From assembly GCA_964036195.1 (NCBI GenBank), contig OZ038460.1:19803526-19867525 (forward strand): 64,000 nt of DNA, read 5' to 3'. The position numbers and the translations under genes were made by a program. Under the pieces are notes generated by a model. It did no database searches. It was given only the letters and a program-made list of their open reading frames with translations, and had not been told where the DNA came from. Positions 1-10,900 of the stretch are shown here, one piece after another. Each line of letters opens with the position of its first letter. The first letter of the stretch is position 1. The stretch comes from Sphaerolaimus hirsutus (Eukaryota; Nematoda; Chromadorea; Monhysterida; Sphaerolaimidae).

Positions 1-147
1 TACAAAATTTTTACAAAAAATCGAATTTTTATACAATTTTTATTTTTATTCTTAAATTTTCCATTTTATTTTATTTTATTTTATTCTTGAATATTCCATT
101 TTATTTTTATTTTATTTTTATTTTTTTCTGAGATTTTGCCAACCCTG
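1..147. mobile_element. Right end of a hAT-like element, TTTTATTTTA type
   Basis: Only the right part lies in the window. It is built from TTTTACAAAAATT and TTTTATTTTATT runs and ends GCCAACCCTG at 147. The same internal sequence and the same terminal CCAACCCTG occur in the complete element at 12659-13694, which has perfect 8-bp target duplications, so this is read as the 3' end of a second copy. No coding capacity is visible. Confidence 0.7.
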
Positions 148-162
148 CTCTCACCTATTTAG

Positions 163-957
163 CAGAGTTGCGAAAGTGTATTTACACTTACCCGAAATAC
201 CCGGGTAAATGGGTATTTATATTTACACTTACAGTTACACTTTCATAAAATACCCATACACTTTTTTTACACTTTCCTGAGCAAAATACCCGGGTACAGA
301 AAGTGTATTTTTTTTTCTTCAGATGGCCCTGTTTCATGCATTTGAGAAAGCATAAAATAGAGTCATGTACAAAAAAATAACTGCACGGTGCACACATGCA
401 GTTATGCATTGAGTGTAGAAAATATGGCAAATGTACAAACTAGCCTTTGATCTCCAACCTTTGATCAGTACTCATGGTATTCTTCAGTTTCATCATACTT
501 TTGTAAAAAGGACAATATCAATGGAAATTCACCAGCTGGACACAAAGTCAACTGGCTTTTGCATTGACATTTGCTGCGTGTCCAATCTTGCATTTAAGCA
601 GTGTTTATCACATTGCTTAATCAGTAAATATCAACACTGAAAAAGTGCCATTATTAGTGAACATCATACAACTACAGTATTTGCTACAGTCTGAAATGTT
701 TCATAAAAGGCAGTAAAATGTGAAATGATGCATAAAAATGACAAATACATTGATCTAAATGTGAAAACAGTGGTGTATTCTAATGCTCAACAGTGAGAGC
801 TCTTTCTAAAAAAATTTTTTACACTTACACTTTTTTTTACACTTTCCTAGGTATTTTTAAAATACCTTACACTATTGGTATCCATACTCAAAATTTGGAA
901 AGTGTATTTACACTTACACTTACACTTTCCAAAAATACCGGTATTTTAACAACTCTG
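163..957. mobile_element. hAT-like non-autonomous element, AGTGTA/TTTACAC type
   Basis: The ends are CAGAGTTG at 163 and CAACTCTG at 957. An 8-bp direct duplication, CTATTTAG, flanks them at 155-162 and 958-965. Both ends are crowded with AGTGTATTTACACTTAC and AAATACC motifs in both orientations, while the middle (about 320-790) is plain AT-rich DNA with no recognisable gene. hAT transposons make 8-bp duplications; assignment to that superfamily rests on the duplication and the end shape, as no transposase is present. Confidence 0.85.
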
Positions 958-1094
958 CTATTTAGAGCTGGAATTGCAATCGTGCAACAACCAGTACTGG
1001 CATCAAATTTAAAGTGTAGTGGACAAAGGGTGTAAACAAAAATTGGAAATTTGTTAACTACTCTAAAAAAATCTCAGAAATTATAAACACCTAC

Positions 1095-1215
1095 CGTAAA
1101 TATTTCCTCGAATTACCCCCCCCCCCCTCGAAATACCCCCCTCGAGATACCCCCCTCAAAATGGGCACTATGAATTAATAACCCCCCCCCCCACCGAAAT
1201 ACCCCCCCCCAATTG
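1095..1215. repeat. Fragment of the CTCGAAATACCCCC element family
   Basis: Begins TACCGTAAATATTTCCTCG and contains several CTCGAAATACCCCC units and the phrase CACTATGAATTAATAACC seen in other members, then CAATTGAGTGTAAAGAGA. The matching right end is missing. Complete relatives are at 2652-3088 and 46878-47734. Confidence 0.7.
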
Positions 1216-1369
1216 AGTGTAAAGAGACCGTCAATGACAAAAGCTGCGGTTTATGACCTGGGCAATGCATAACACACGTTAAAAACAATGATTGTGTACT
1301 TTAGAACATGGTTAATACCATCTACACACGTATGTCAGGCGGTAGACTCTTTTACATGGTTGCATTTTT

Positions 1370-1885
1370 CATTTCGGGAAAGACGGGAAATACGGGAAAG
1401 TGTTTTGCTCTTGCCAGAAAGCGGAAAAATATAAAGGCTTGGGAAACAGAAAACGGAACAACATGGAAACAGAAACAATTGCTGAATTTTTTTCAGAAAC
1501 AAAAAAATTTGCTGGGAAAAGAAAAAAAAATATGCAGAAGATATGCAGAAGATTTGAAGATGAGAAAATATGACAGAAATGAGGAAAAATCAGAAATTTT
1601 GCTGGAAGCAGAAAAACTTCATTCAATTGAAAACATGCATGCATGCAACCAGTTTGGCTGAAATAGAAAACAGAAAGTTGAGCCAGAAAATGAGGTGGGA
1701 AAAACAGAAAATTTAGCCAGAAAATTGATAAAAGCAAACAAATCCATAAATTAAGCGAGAAAACGGAAAAAGGCAGAACAACCGAAAAGTTACCTAGCTG
1801 GAAAAGGGAAAATGATCCGGAAAAACAGAAATGGAGAAAAAAATTAACAGCCGGAAAATGGAAACAGAAACGGAAAACGGAAAGT
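1370..1885. mobile_element. Degenerate CGGAAA-type element
   Basis: A 500-bp run of variants of GGAAAACGGAAA, with the internal phrase CCAGTTTGGCTGAAATAGA also found in the copies at 29926-30476 and 34551-35840. The ends are decayed and I found no target duplication. Open frames here on both strands are by-products of the purine-rich repeat. Confidence 0.65.
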
Positions 1886-2002
1886 TGAAAATGCGCAGTC
1901 ACAACGTTCGCACTGACCGCGACGCAATACTCTCCCGCTTTGCAAGCCACAGCCGCCGCCACTGTGCGCTCAGTTCTCAGCCCCGCGTGCCTGGTCGTCT
2001 GG

Positions 2003-2193
2003 TGCCAGTCCCAGACCCTGTAAAATGCCCTGTAAAATGTGAAATGTCATGCAAAGTGTCAAAAGTCATGGAAAATGCCCTGCGAAATGGCAACCGAGTT
2101 GCCATTTCGCCAGGCATTTTACATGACTTTAGACACTTTGCGTGACATTTGACATTTTACAGGTCATTTTACAGGGTCTGGGACTGGCACCTG
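2003..2193. mobile_element. Foldback MITE, TGTAAAATG/GTCAAA family
   Basis: A near-perfect hairpin: the left arm starts GGTGCCAGTCCCAGACCC and continues with TGTAAAATGCCC units; the right arm is its inverse and ends GGGACTGGCACC. Close copies are at 7771-7954, 41791-41976 and 48906-49071, with longer or half copies elsewhere. No protein is encoded. Superfamily uncertain, because target duplications are unclear. Confidence 0.85.
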
Positions 2194-2485
2194 AGTTTCG
2201 CAAATTACGTGGCCGGGCCAAAATTTTCCCCCCAGCGTGCCGCCCTCGAATTGAATCGACGGCGGCAGATCTGCCAGAGACTCCGCGTATTCTTTGGTAT
2301 CGCATAGGGTCACGTCGATTACGTGCCATCCGGTCGCTGCGTGTTTTATGAGAAGTTGCAGTAATTCGAGCGTATAATTGGTTCGAGTATTACGGTACAT
2401 GCCTGGTGCTGGACCCTCCCCCCCCTCCCTCACGATTTCTACTCTGAAAGCAATAAAAATCCCGGGGGGTAATTCAAGGAAATAC

Positions 2486-2641
2486 TGTACTGTATTTCCT
2501 CGAAATACCATCGTAGGAATACCCCTTACAAAATACCCACTATGAATTAATAACTCACCGCCTTCGTAATACCCCCTCCCCTCATAATTTGAACTATGAA
2601 AAAATAACCCCCAGGGGGGTATTTCGAGTAAATACGGCTAA
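2486..2641. mobile_element. Small CTCGAAATACC element
   Basis: Left end ACTGTATTTCCTCGAAATAC, right end GTATTTCGAGTAAATACGGC. It lies directly beside the larger relative at 2652-3088 and shares its CACTATGAATTAATAACTC and AACCCCC phrases. Confidence 0.65.
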
Positions 2642-2651
2642 TTCATCAATG

Positions 2652-3088
2652 TACCGTATTTCGTCGAAATACCCCCGGGGTGATTGTTTCATAGTGCTCC
2701 CGAGAGGGGGGGGGGGGTTAAAGGAGAGGGGGGTCTTTCGAGGGGGGGGATTATTATTTCGCACGAAAGTTTTTGAAATCCTAGTACAAAATCGTTGTTT
2801 GTGATGTGCGCTGGGGTAGAAAAATGCATCAATAACTGACATGGATAGACTCCTGTCGACTAATATTAGTACGTAGATGGTAAAACATTGTTCTAACGTG
2901 ATTCCGACACACTGTTTTAACGTGTGTTCTGCACTACGCAGAACACATATAATACTGCGGTATTTGTCATGTACGTTCTCTTTACACTCAATCTGGGGGG
3001 GTACTTCGAGGGGGGTGATTGTTTCATAGTGGTCTCGAGAGGGGGGGTCAAACGAGGGGGGGGGGGGGTATTTCGAGGAAATACGGTA
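2652..3088. mobile_element. TACCGTATTT-ended element with CTCGAAATACCCCC interior
   Basis: Terminal inverted repeats run from TACCGTATTTCGTCGAAATA at the left to GAGGAAATACGGTA at the right, with TA at each boundary. Next to each end are G- or C-rich runs (TCTCGAGAGGGGG). The core (about 2770-2990) holds GTACGTAGATGGTA and a short hairpin around TTCTGCACTACGCAGAA; the same core is in the copy at 46878-47734. TA ends suggest a Tc1/mariner-like mode of movement, by inference only. Confidence 0.8.
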
Positions 3089-3190
3089 GGTAAATTGTAG
3101 AATTTTTATCTAACCTCGATGGGAACAGAGCACCCGATCGATATTGGTTGTTTCTGCGCAGTTGAAATTTTTTGAAAATTGATCAATGTA

Positions 3191-4095
3191 CATGGTCCGG
3201 CTGAAAAGTCCCCGAGCAGTGCTCGCCATTCGCGCTAGGGGTGAACTATGGTCATAAAATTTTGTCAGGTTAAGATATCAGGTGTTTTGAGTTACCACCC
3301 AAAAATTTCACCCCTCTAGCTCCACCCACTGCGGAACTGTACTCATGTACAGATTTTGTACTCATGTACACATGGTGCTCTAACTCAATGCTGCTTTAAG
3401 TTGTGATCATGAAACTTTGACTAGTGTAAGCCACCAGTGTTGGTAATGTGCTGATAATATTCAACACTTTTATCAACATCATTGCTATTAAGGTATAATT
3501 AATATGCAGATCAGGGTGATGTGCAAGAATCATGGGAACTGTGATGGATGTTTTGGGGATCATGTTGTAATGCAGTGATTTTAATGTTCTTTTGAAATGT
3601 GCAGTATAAGTGAGTTATGTGTTAAAATTATTCCTATGTTTCAGTACTAATCTGTAGTGGACACATTACCTGTGTTCAACAGCAGTGTGCATGCAAAATG
3701 CATCCTGTATTAACCACTTTTTGAGAAGGAGAGATAGAATGATGAATTTGGTAGTGAGAGTAGTGACAGTAATGACAATATAAACTAGGCTTATGTTATC
3801 ATAGCTAATGTTGGTTAGTGCTGGCGGATTGCCAACCCTGGTGGCTTACACTAGCCAAAGTTTCATGATCACAACTTAAAGCAGCATTGAGGTAGAGCAC
3901 CATTTGTACATCAGTACAAAATGACCGAAATTGTAACCCCCACAGTTCTGCAGTGGGTGAGTGGAGCTAGATGGATGAAATTTTGGGTTGAAAACTCAAA
4001 ACTCCTGATATCTTAACCTGTCGAAATTTTTTGACCGTAGCTTACCCCTAGCGCGAATGGCGAGCACTGCCCGGGGACTTTTCAGCCGGACCATG
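3191..4095. mobile_element. 905-bp MITE with long terminal inverted repeats and TA duplication
   Basis: Starts CATGGTCCGGCTGAAAAGTC and ends with its inverse. The inverted arms run about 250 bp, with scattered differences. TA is present on both sides (3189-3190 and 4096-4097), as for Tc1/mariner-type elements. The 380-bp middle is AT-rich with no transposase frame. It is the only copy in the window. Confidence 0.85.
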
Positions 4096-4249
4096 TAACT
4101 GGTTATACAGAGCATGGTTTACAAAGAATATTTTGCCATCTTTTGAAGAAAAACATCTGTCCCGTCTCATGTGATGTAATCTTGCCATTGGAGGCTTTTG
4201 GCGCTTGCAGCGAGAATGAACCGATTCAATATCAGCTAATGGTTGTAAT

Positions 4250-4390
4250 TACCGTATTTCTTCTAATAGGAGAGCGTCGTTCTATTTTTTCGTCAACTTT
4301 TTTATCTGCCGTTCTATTGGAGGCTGCCGTTCTACTTTTTTCACCAACTGTTTCACACATTTTTTATCTGAAAACAATTCTATTTTGATG
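4250..4390. repeat. GCCGTTCTATTGGAG element, left part
   Basis: Starts TACCGTATTTCTTCTAATAG and contains GTCGTTCTATTTTTTCGTCA and GCCGTTCTATTGGAGGCTGC units. The right end is not clear. Related to 5080-5165, 5905-6154 and 38165-38245. Confidence 0.6.
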
Positions 4391-4930
4391 TAAACTCGAC
4401 GGACATTATGGAAGTCAATGCTCTACGGGATTTTCGTACAACTGCGTATATTCGTAGTTGGCACTCGTCCAAGTTACCGTTTGAGAGAATGTTACCCAGT
4501 ATGAAAGATGCAGGATTTCCGTCTGCGTCACCAAAAATGGGGGCCGGAATGCGATTAAGCGAACGCAATTGGTCGCTAATGGCGGCGCACACACGAGTTG
4601 ACACACATGTTGATTTAATTGGATACCGCGGTCATTTTCGTTGACGAGAGCGGAAATCTAGCGTCTTTTACCTCATTCGTATTCAACGCAAAGGTAACTT
4701 GGATGCACTGGGAAGTTCATACGTTCTTTTTTGAAGGAATTCGTCGAGACTGCGACGATAAGATCCGACCTAAGACCTTACAATCTGGCTTTCTATAACG
4801 ATTTGTCTATCAAACTCATCTCGTTCTCGCATAAAAAGTTGGATTGAATCAAAAGTATCGTGAACCGAATGGAATCCGTCCATTCAAGTTCAAATTAAAA
4901 AGATACGTCATTGGTAACCAAGGGCCGAAT
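4390..4930. other. Low-repeat stretch with coding-like frames on both strands
   Basis: Unlike its surroundings, this stretch has balanced composition and overlapping open frames on both strands (plus 4408-4644, minus 4606-4380 in two frames). One minus frame is proposed above as the last exon of the secreted-protein gene. Downstream to 4930 the plus frames are interrupted. I recognise no domain; it may be an old captured gene fragment. Confidence 0.3.
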
Positions 4931-7900
4931 ACCTGATTCGTTTCATGTCTGCCGAGTTTAACTTGTGCAACATTTTAATGTCAGACCATCAATTTGTAAT
5001 TTAATAGAAACATTTTAATACCTTGAACGTTCACGCCATATATCAGTGTGTTCTGGCACCCTTCCAACGTAATATCTACCTGCCGTTCTATTGGAGGCTG
5101 CCGTTCTATTGTATTCGTGAGTGCAAAAAAGAGCCAAAACCTGCCGTTCTATTAGAAGAAATAGGTACGATAGTTGAATATCTACATTTTCGCATCGCAT
5201 TTGCATGCTCAAATTCATTCGCAAACCTACTGAATTTTAGAAGAAAAAAAAAAAATAATAATAATTTACCTGAATTTACAGGAACCAATTCTGTGTTTAT
5301 GTTGTTGCCAGTCTTTGTGATCTTCAGAGTTAGAATGTCACCCACCGCACCAGCTGTGACATAATATAAACATAAATTGAGGCAATGTTGCAATATGTTG
5401 TCTTCAGACCAGAGTTGTTAACATACTGGTGTTTTTGGAAAGCATAAGCGTAAGTGTAAATACACTTTCCAAACTAAAGCAAGTGTTTATACTAAAGCAT
5501 AAAATACCGAGCATAATATATTCCTCACGTTTTTCCTGGGTGCTTCAACTACCATATACTTTCCTTTTGTGGAAAAAATATTCTGTTTTGTTTTTGTTTT
5601 TTTTCTGAGGTATGTGATTATTTCTTCTAGCTGGAATTCACCCATTTCTTTCTTGGAGTTGCAAACATATAACAATCTTTCCACATTCAGCAAAAATCCC
5701 AGCTATCATCTAAACGAACCCTTGAATGGAAAACGAGACACATCGGGTTTGGTGCCATCCAAATACTGTAACTTTGACCAATCCCCAGTGTTCTTTGTCT
5801 GACCATCCATATTATATTTACTTGTTATTTCATTCCACACGTAGCCGCCCACCGCAAAAGTGTACTCCCAGTTCGCAGCTGAAAATTTGACAGTTTCACT
5901 GATATACCGTATTTCTTTTAATGGAACGGCGCCGTTCTATTTTTTCGTCAATATTTTGACCTGCCGTTCTATTTGAGGTGCCGTTCTATCGGAGGCTGCC
6001 ATACTATTCTTTTCATGGATGTAAAAAAGTGCCAAAAACCTGCCGTTCTATTGGAGGTGCCGTTCTATTGGAGGTGCCGTTCTATTGGAGGTGCCGTTCT
6101 ATTGGAGGTGCCGTTCTATTGGAGGTATGCCGTTCTATTAGAAGAAATACGGTATTAAGTTATATGATCACCATCTGTTAAGCGGGAATTAGAGCTCAGC
6201 GTCGATTCGACATGAAATGACGACGTGAAATGATGTCGTGAAATTAATTACACGAGTGTGGATCATGCTACGGGTCTACAATTTTCTAAGGACCCTGCAA
6301 ATGGGGGGAGTGTTTTATCCAGTCAAACGTATGCCACGCTCATCGGAGGCAGTGTGATGCAATGATTCGGAAATGTCTATATGGTTAATGTGTACTAAAT
6401 AGTGAGTGAGTGTATGTTTGAGAGGAGCGTAACCTCTTAGGAGGTAAGGCTCCATATCTCTTTAACAAAAATAAAATAAAATAAAAGGATAATATATGAA
6501 TCAATACCTTAATCGTGTCCAATACTGAGTGTTATCAGCCACAACTAGAGCGAATTGAAAAATTCAATTTTTATCATTTCACGTCATCATCATTTCACGT
6601 CACAGTGTTAGGGAACAACTTGACATTTCACATCAGACTGCTGCTTGCAATAGTCTGACGTGAAATGTCAAGTTGTTCCCTGACGTAAAATGATGACGTG
6701 GAATGATAAAAATTGAATTTTTCAATTCGCTCTAGTTGTGGCTGATAACACTCAGTATTGGACACGATTAAGGTATTGATTCATATATTATCCTTAGAAA
6801 ATTGTAGACCCGTAGCATGATCCACACTCGTGTAATTAATTTCACGACATCATTTCACGTCGAATCGACGCTGAGCTCTAATTCCCGCTTTATAAACAGT
6901 TGATAACTCTTTAGAACTTGAAGTAGGTATTTTTGGACAAATTTAGTAGATATATTTTAATAAAACGTGTTCCTTGAAAAAGTGTTGAGGAAGAACTTAC
7001 AGCGCAGTAGGGTTCTTCTTTTGCAAATACAAATAGTGGGGAAGTAATTAATACATGTTTTTGTTGATTACATGTTCACGCTTCTGTGACTTAACTATTC
7101 ATATACCTATTTTAATAATCTTGCATCCTACCGCATTTGCTTGAATAATTCCCCTGGGCAATTTTTAGTCAGACTTTTTCAGTGGACTATTAGAGGGGGA
7201 CTATTCAAGCGGCGGGTTTATTATTTTGTCAAATTTTCAAGCACGTGTCAATCTACTCATTCCACAAAATATGCTTGTTTAGCACCATAAATGGTCGTTT
7301 TTGTAAATTGAACACAACAAATTAATCGTATACCTTGAGGGGAAATTATTCAAGGGGGGTTATTGTTTCCTCGGTCATCTTACAGGGGGAAGGACTTTTT
7401 GAGGGGATAAAATTCAAGCGGGAATTATTCAAGCAAATATGGTACATACAGTTGTCTTACTATTCACCTAGTTTACCATTACCACCATAGACAAGTAACG
7501 GCACACACACAAAAAAAAACTTTTAAAAAAAATCAACAAAAAACTCTAGCAATAAACCCACAACAAACCATTGTCCTGTTTTTTGATTGATTTCACTATC
7601 TCTTCAACAACTTCATCTAACTCCTCCTTATTTTGGAACGTTGCCGAAACTGCATTCAATTGAAGTTGGCAAAATCGCGTGTGATTGAATATACTTTGAG
7701 TTTTCACTTTCCATCCATCCGCTGAATCGGGTATGTGGAAACATTTTCCCGTTTTCGACACCAGGGGGCACTCCCGGACCCTGTAAAATGCCCTGTAAAA
7801 TGTCAAAAATCAAGGAAAGTGTCTAAAGACATTTAAAATGCCATGTAAAATGACAAATTCGTTTGCCATTTTCCAGGGAATTTTCCAGGACTGTAGAAAC

Positions 7901-10900
7901 TTTGCATGACATTTTACATTTTACAGGGCATTTTACAGGGTCTGGGAGTGGCACCAGATGCCGTCTAGTATTCTGACTGAATTCCGCCTGTCCACCGGCA
8001 AAACTTCCATAAAAGTCACAGTCAATTTGGTCAGCTGATATGATCGAGGGGGGGGGGGTTGTTTGGGACAAGTGAAGTTATTTTAAATCTTAAATCTGGG
8101 TAGTATTTAAGGGAGGGGGGTTGGCCTAACGACGCAGTTATAAATCCAGAGCTGCTTCGCCATTAATGTCGAAAAATATTACTCTTATTCCCTCGAAATA
8201 CCCCCCCTCGTTTGACCCCCCCTCTCGAGACCACTATGAAACAATCACCCCCCCCCCCTCGAAATACCCCCCTCGTTCAACCCCCCCCCCTCTCGGGAGC
8301 ACTATGAAACGATCACCCCCCGGGGGGTATTTCGAGGAAATACGGTAGAATGATAATTTTTTTGGTGGGTTAATTTGAAGATCCATCCGTACGTGACCCT
8401 TTTGAATAGCGCTTGGCGCTTGTGGTCCCTTTTCTTTGGAACCCTTGCCATTGGCGTTTTAAGGCAAGTTTTGAGGCGGGCTTATTCGAGGGGGGTTGAC
8501 TATTGACCATAAACTCACGGTGGAACGAGCACCCGTGCTTTTCGAATATATTGATGTCGCACACATAATCGTGGGCATCCCCTGTATTCACGGCGATGGA
8601 ACAGAACTCGAAAATGCTGCTGAACTGCGACTCCGGTTGTTCCCGTCCTGAATTCAAGGTAGGTCGTTAGTTAGGTATTTTAATGTGTGCTCAGTTAGGT
8701 AAATACATATTTACAATTATAATGTAAGAATAATTTATTGACTGAATAATGATACCATACCCTATGAAACTTCACCAATTACCGTACGATAAAAGTGGAT
8801 GTGTTCCACCCTTAAATTAGGTAGGTACGTACGTTTGCCAGTTTCCAGGGCATTTTACATGACTTTTGACACTTTGCATGACATTTGACATTTTACAGGG
8901 CTTTTTTACAGGGTCTGGGAGTGGCACATGAAGTGTTATGAAGTGTCTTCATGCAGACACTGAAGGCACTAGGTACCCTTCACTCTATTTACTTTCGACC
9001 TTTCAAAAAAATACAACTGATGAGGCGTCTAATTCTAAAAGTCGACAAGTCCACAAAATGCGATTTTGAGTAAATCGTATTTTAAGTTGCACTGTCTGTG
9101 GATTTGGCCGTCCAATTAGACTCTCTCATTTTTTCCATTAAGTTGCATATGAAGGGTGTGCTTCTAAAAGTACCGATCTACGAAAAATTGATTTTGAGAT
9201 AATTGCACTTGAAAGTTTGAAGTATGCAATACCCATACATGGGTATCAGGTATGAGAATTTTGTGTATGGGTATTTGGGGTATAGTATTAGGTATCCAGA
9301 TGCATGGGTATAATATTTGAGAATACACATAGAACTAGCTATATAAAATTTAGTGATACTGATACTGATAAATCTACTGTTGATGGGTACTTTTAGTGGC
9401 ACAAATTGGGTAATGGCATGCAGTTAGGTACTTTTAAAAGCACAAACTGCACATCGGTACTTTATCAAAGCACAGATAGTTGAATTTTCTGTACATCGGT
9501 ACTTTTAAAAACACATTTAAGAAAACAGATTTTTATTGCAGATTTCAGAATTACCGAAAAAATTGTGCATTTGAAAGTACCGATCTAACATCGGTACCTT
9601 CAGAAGCACAAATCTACTAAATATAGGGTGGTACTTTTACCAATACAAAAAAGCACAGAATAAGTTTGCTCTTAAAAGTGCCGATCTAACATCGGTACTT
9701 TCAGAAGCACAAAAAATAATGTGCAGATCGGTACTTTTAAAAATACACATTTTTTAAAAGTGTGTAGATCGGTACTTTTTACATTTTCATAACTTTATTT
9801 TGCAATTTTTTCACATTTTTCAACCCCCCATATCTCAAAATCTAGTTTCACCCCCCCCCCCCACTTCTTAAAACTTTTTGTGAAGCGCTTTTCAATGGGG
9901 ACCCCAAAAATTGTCTTAACTCAAACTTGAAAATTTTGTAGATCAGTACTTTTAGAAGCAGACCCTTCATATGTTGACAATAAAGTGTCAAATTTTCAGC
10001 CCCGACTCTCAACCTGCATGTAAAAAATGGGTTGTCCATAAAATTCCATTTGTTCAGAGCAAAACTGTTTGGGGAGGGAAATGGACTTGTCGACTTCTTG
10101 CATTTTGGTTCCCGCCGTCATAGCGCCTGTGGGCAATTTATGGACTTGTCGACTTTTAGATATCGGTGTCCACAGTATCACATTTCTTGCCTTTTCCCAG
10201 CAAAAAAAGGATGCGGAGGATGGACTTGTCGGCTTCTTGCCCATTTTTTTGCATTTTTCCCAAAAATGCTAAATTTGACACTATCCTGGTAAAATTAGGC
10301 ATGTGACGTCACTAAATTTATAGAAAATAAAAAAAATGTGCGGGAGTAGCCCCAGATGACATTTCCAGGCCTAACTCAACCTTCCCTATAGAACTTATCG
10401 ACTTTTAGAATTGGACACCTCAACTCTGTGCAGCATGCATTCCGCTCGGAATGTAAATAACAAACAAACCCCAGAAAGTGTTGCCTTTCGCGGTGTTGGC
10501 GCCGAGGTACTTGGACCCGTCTGCGTTGACGAAATCGCCGAACGCCCACAAGCTCTGCGCTCCGCTCACCGTGTTGGGCCCTGAAATATACATGCGTCGT
10601 TAAACGTATTTACCGTACTTACTCGAAATACCCCCCCCCCCCTCAAAATTGCCACTATGAATTACTAAACAAATTGAGTGTAGAAAGAACGTAAATGACA
10701 AAAGCTGCGGTTTGTGATTCGGTTACCTAATAATTCACTTTTTTGATGCAAAAATAATGTTCAAAACTAGTGATGGAAAGGAACCGGAGAACCGGTGCCC
10801 CGGTGCTGGTGCGGTGCCCTTTTTCCCAGTGCCTTTACCAACACTGTACAAAACTTAAACCTTCCCAACATATTATGAGAGCCAGCATTTTCAGTTCGAA

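Noticed and set aside
1369-1962. 197-codon minus frame, Phe/Ser-rich
   Set aside because: Reverse complement of the purine-rich CGGAAA filler; composition explains it. Same for frames near 27011, 30200, 34558 and 49967.
3191-4095. A transposase gene inside the 905-bp element
   Set aside because: No frame of useful length between the inverted arms; it is non-autonomous.
5973-6158. Possible CRISPR-like or minisatellite protein at the GCCGTTCTATT array
   Set aside because: Units are directly adjacent with no spacers and lie inside a TA-bounded element of a clearly eukaryotic genome.
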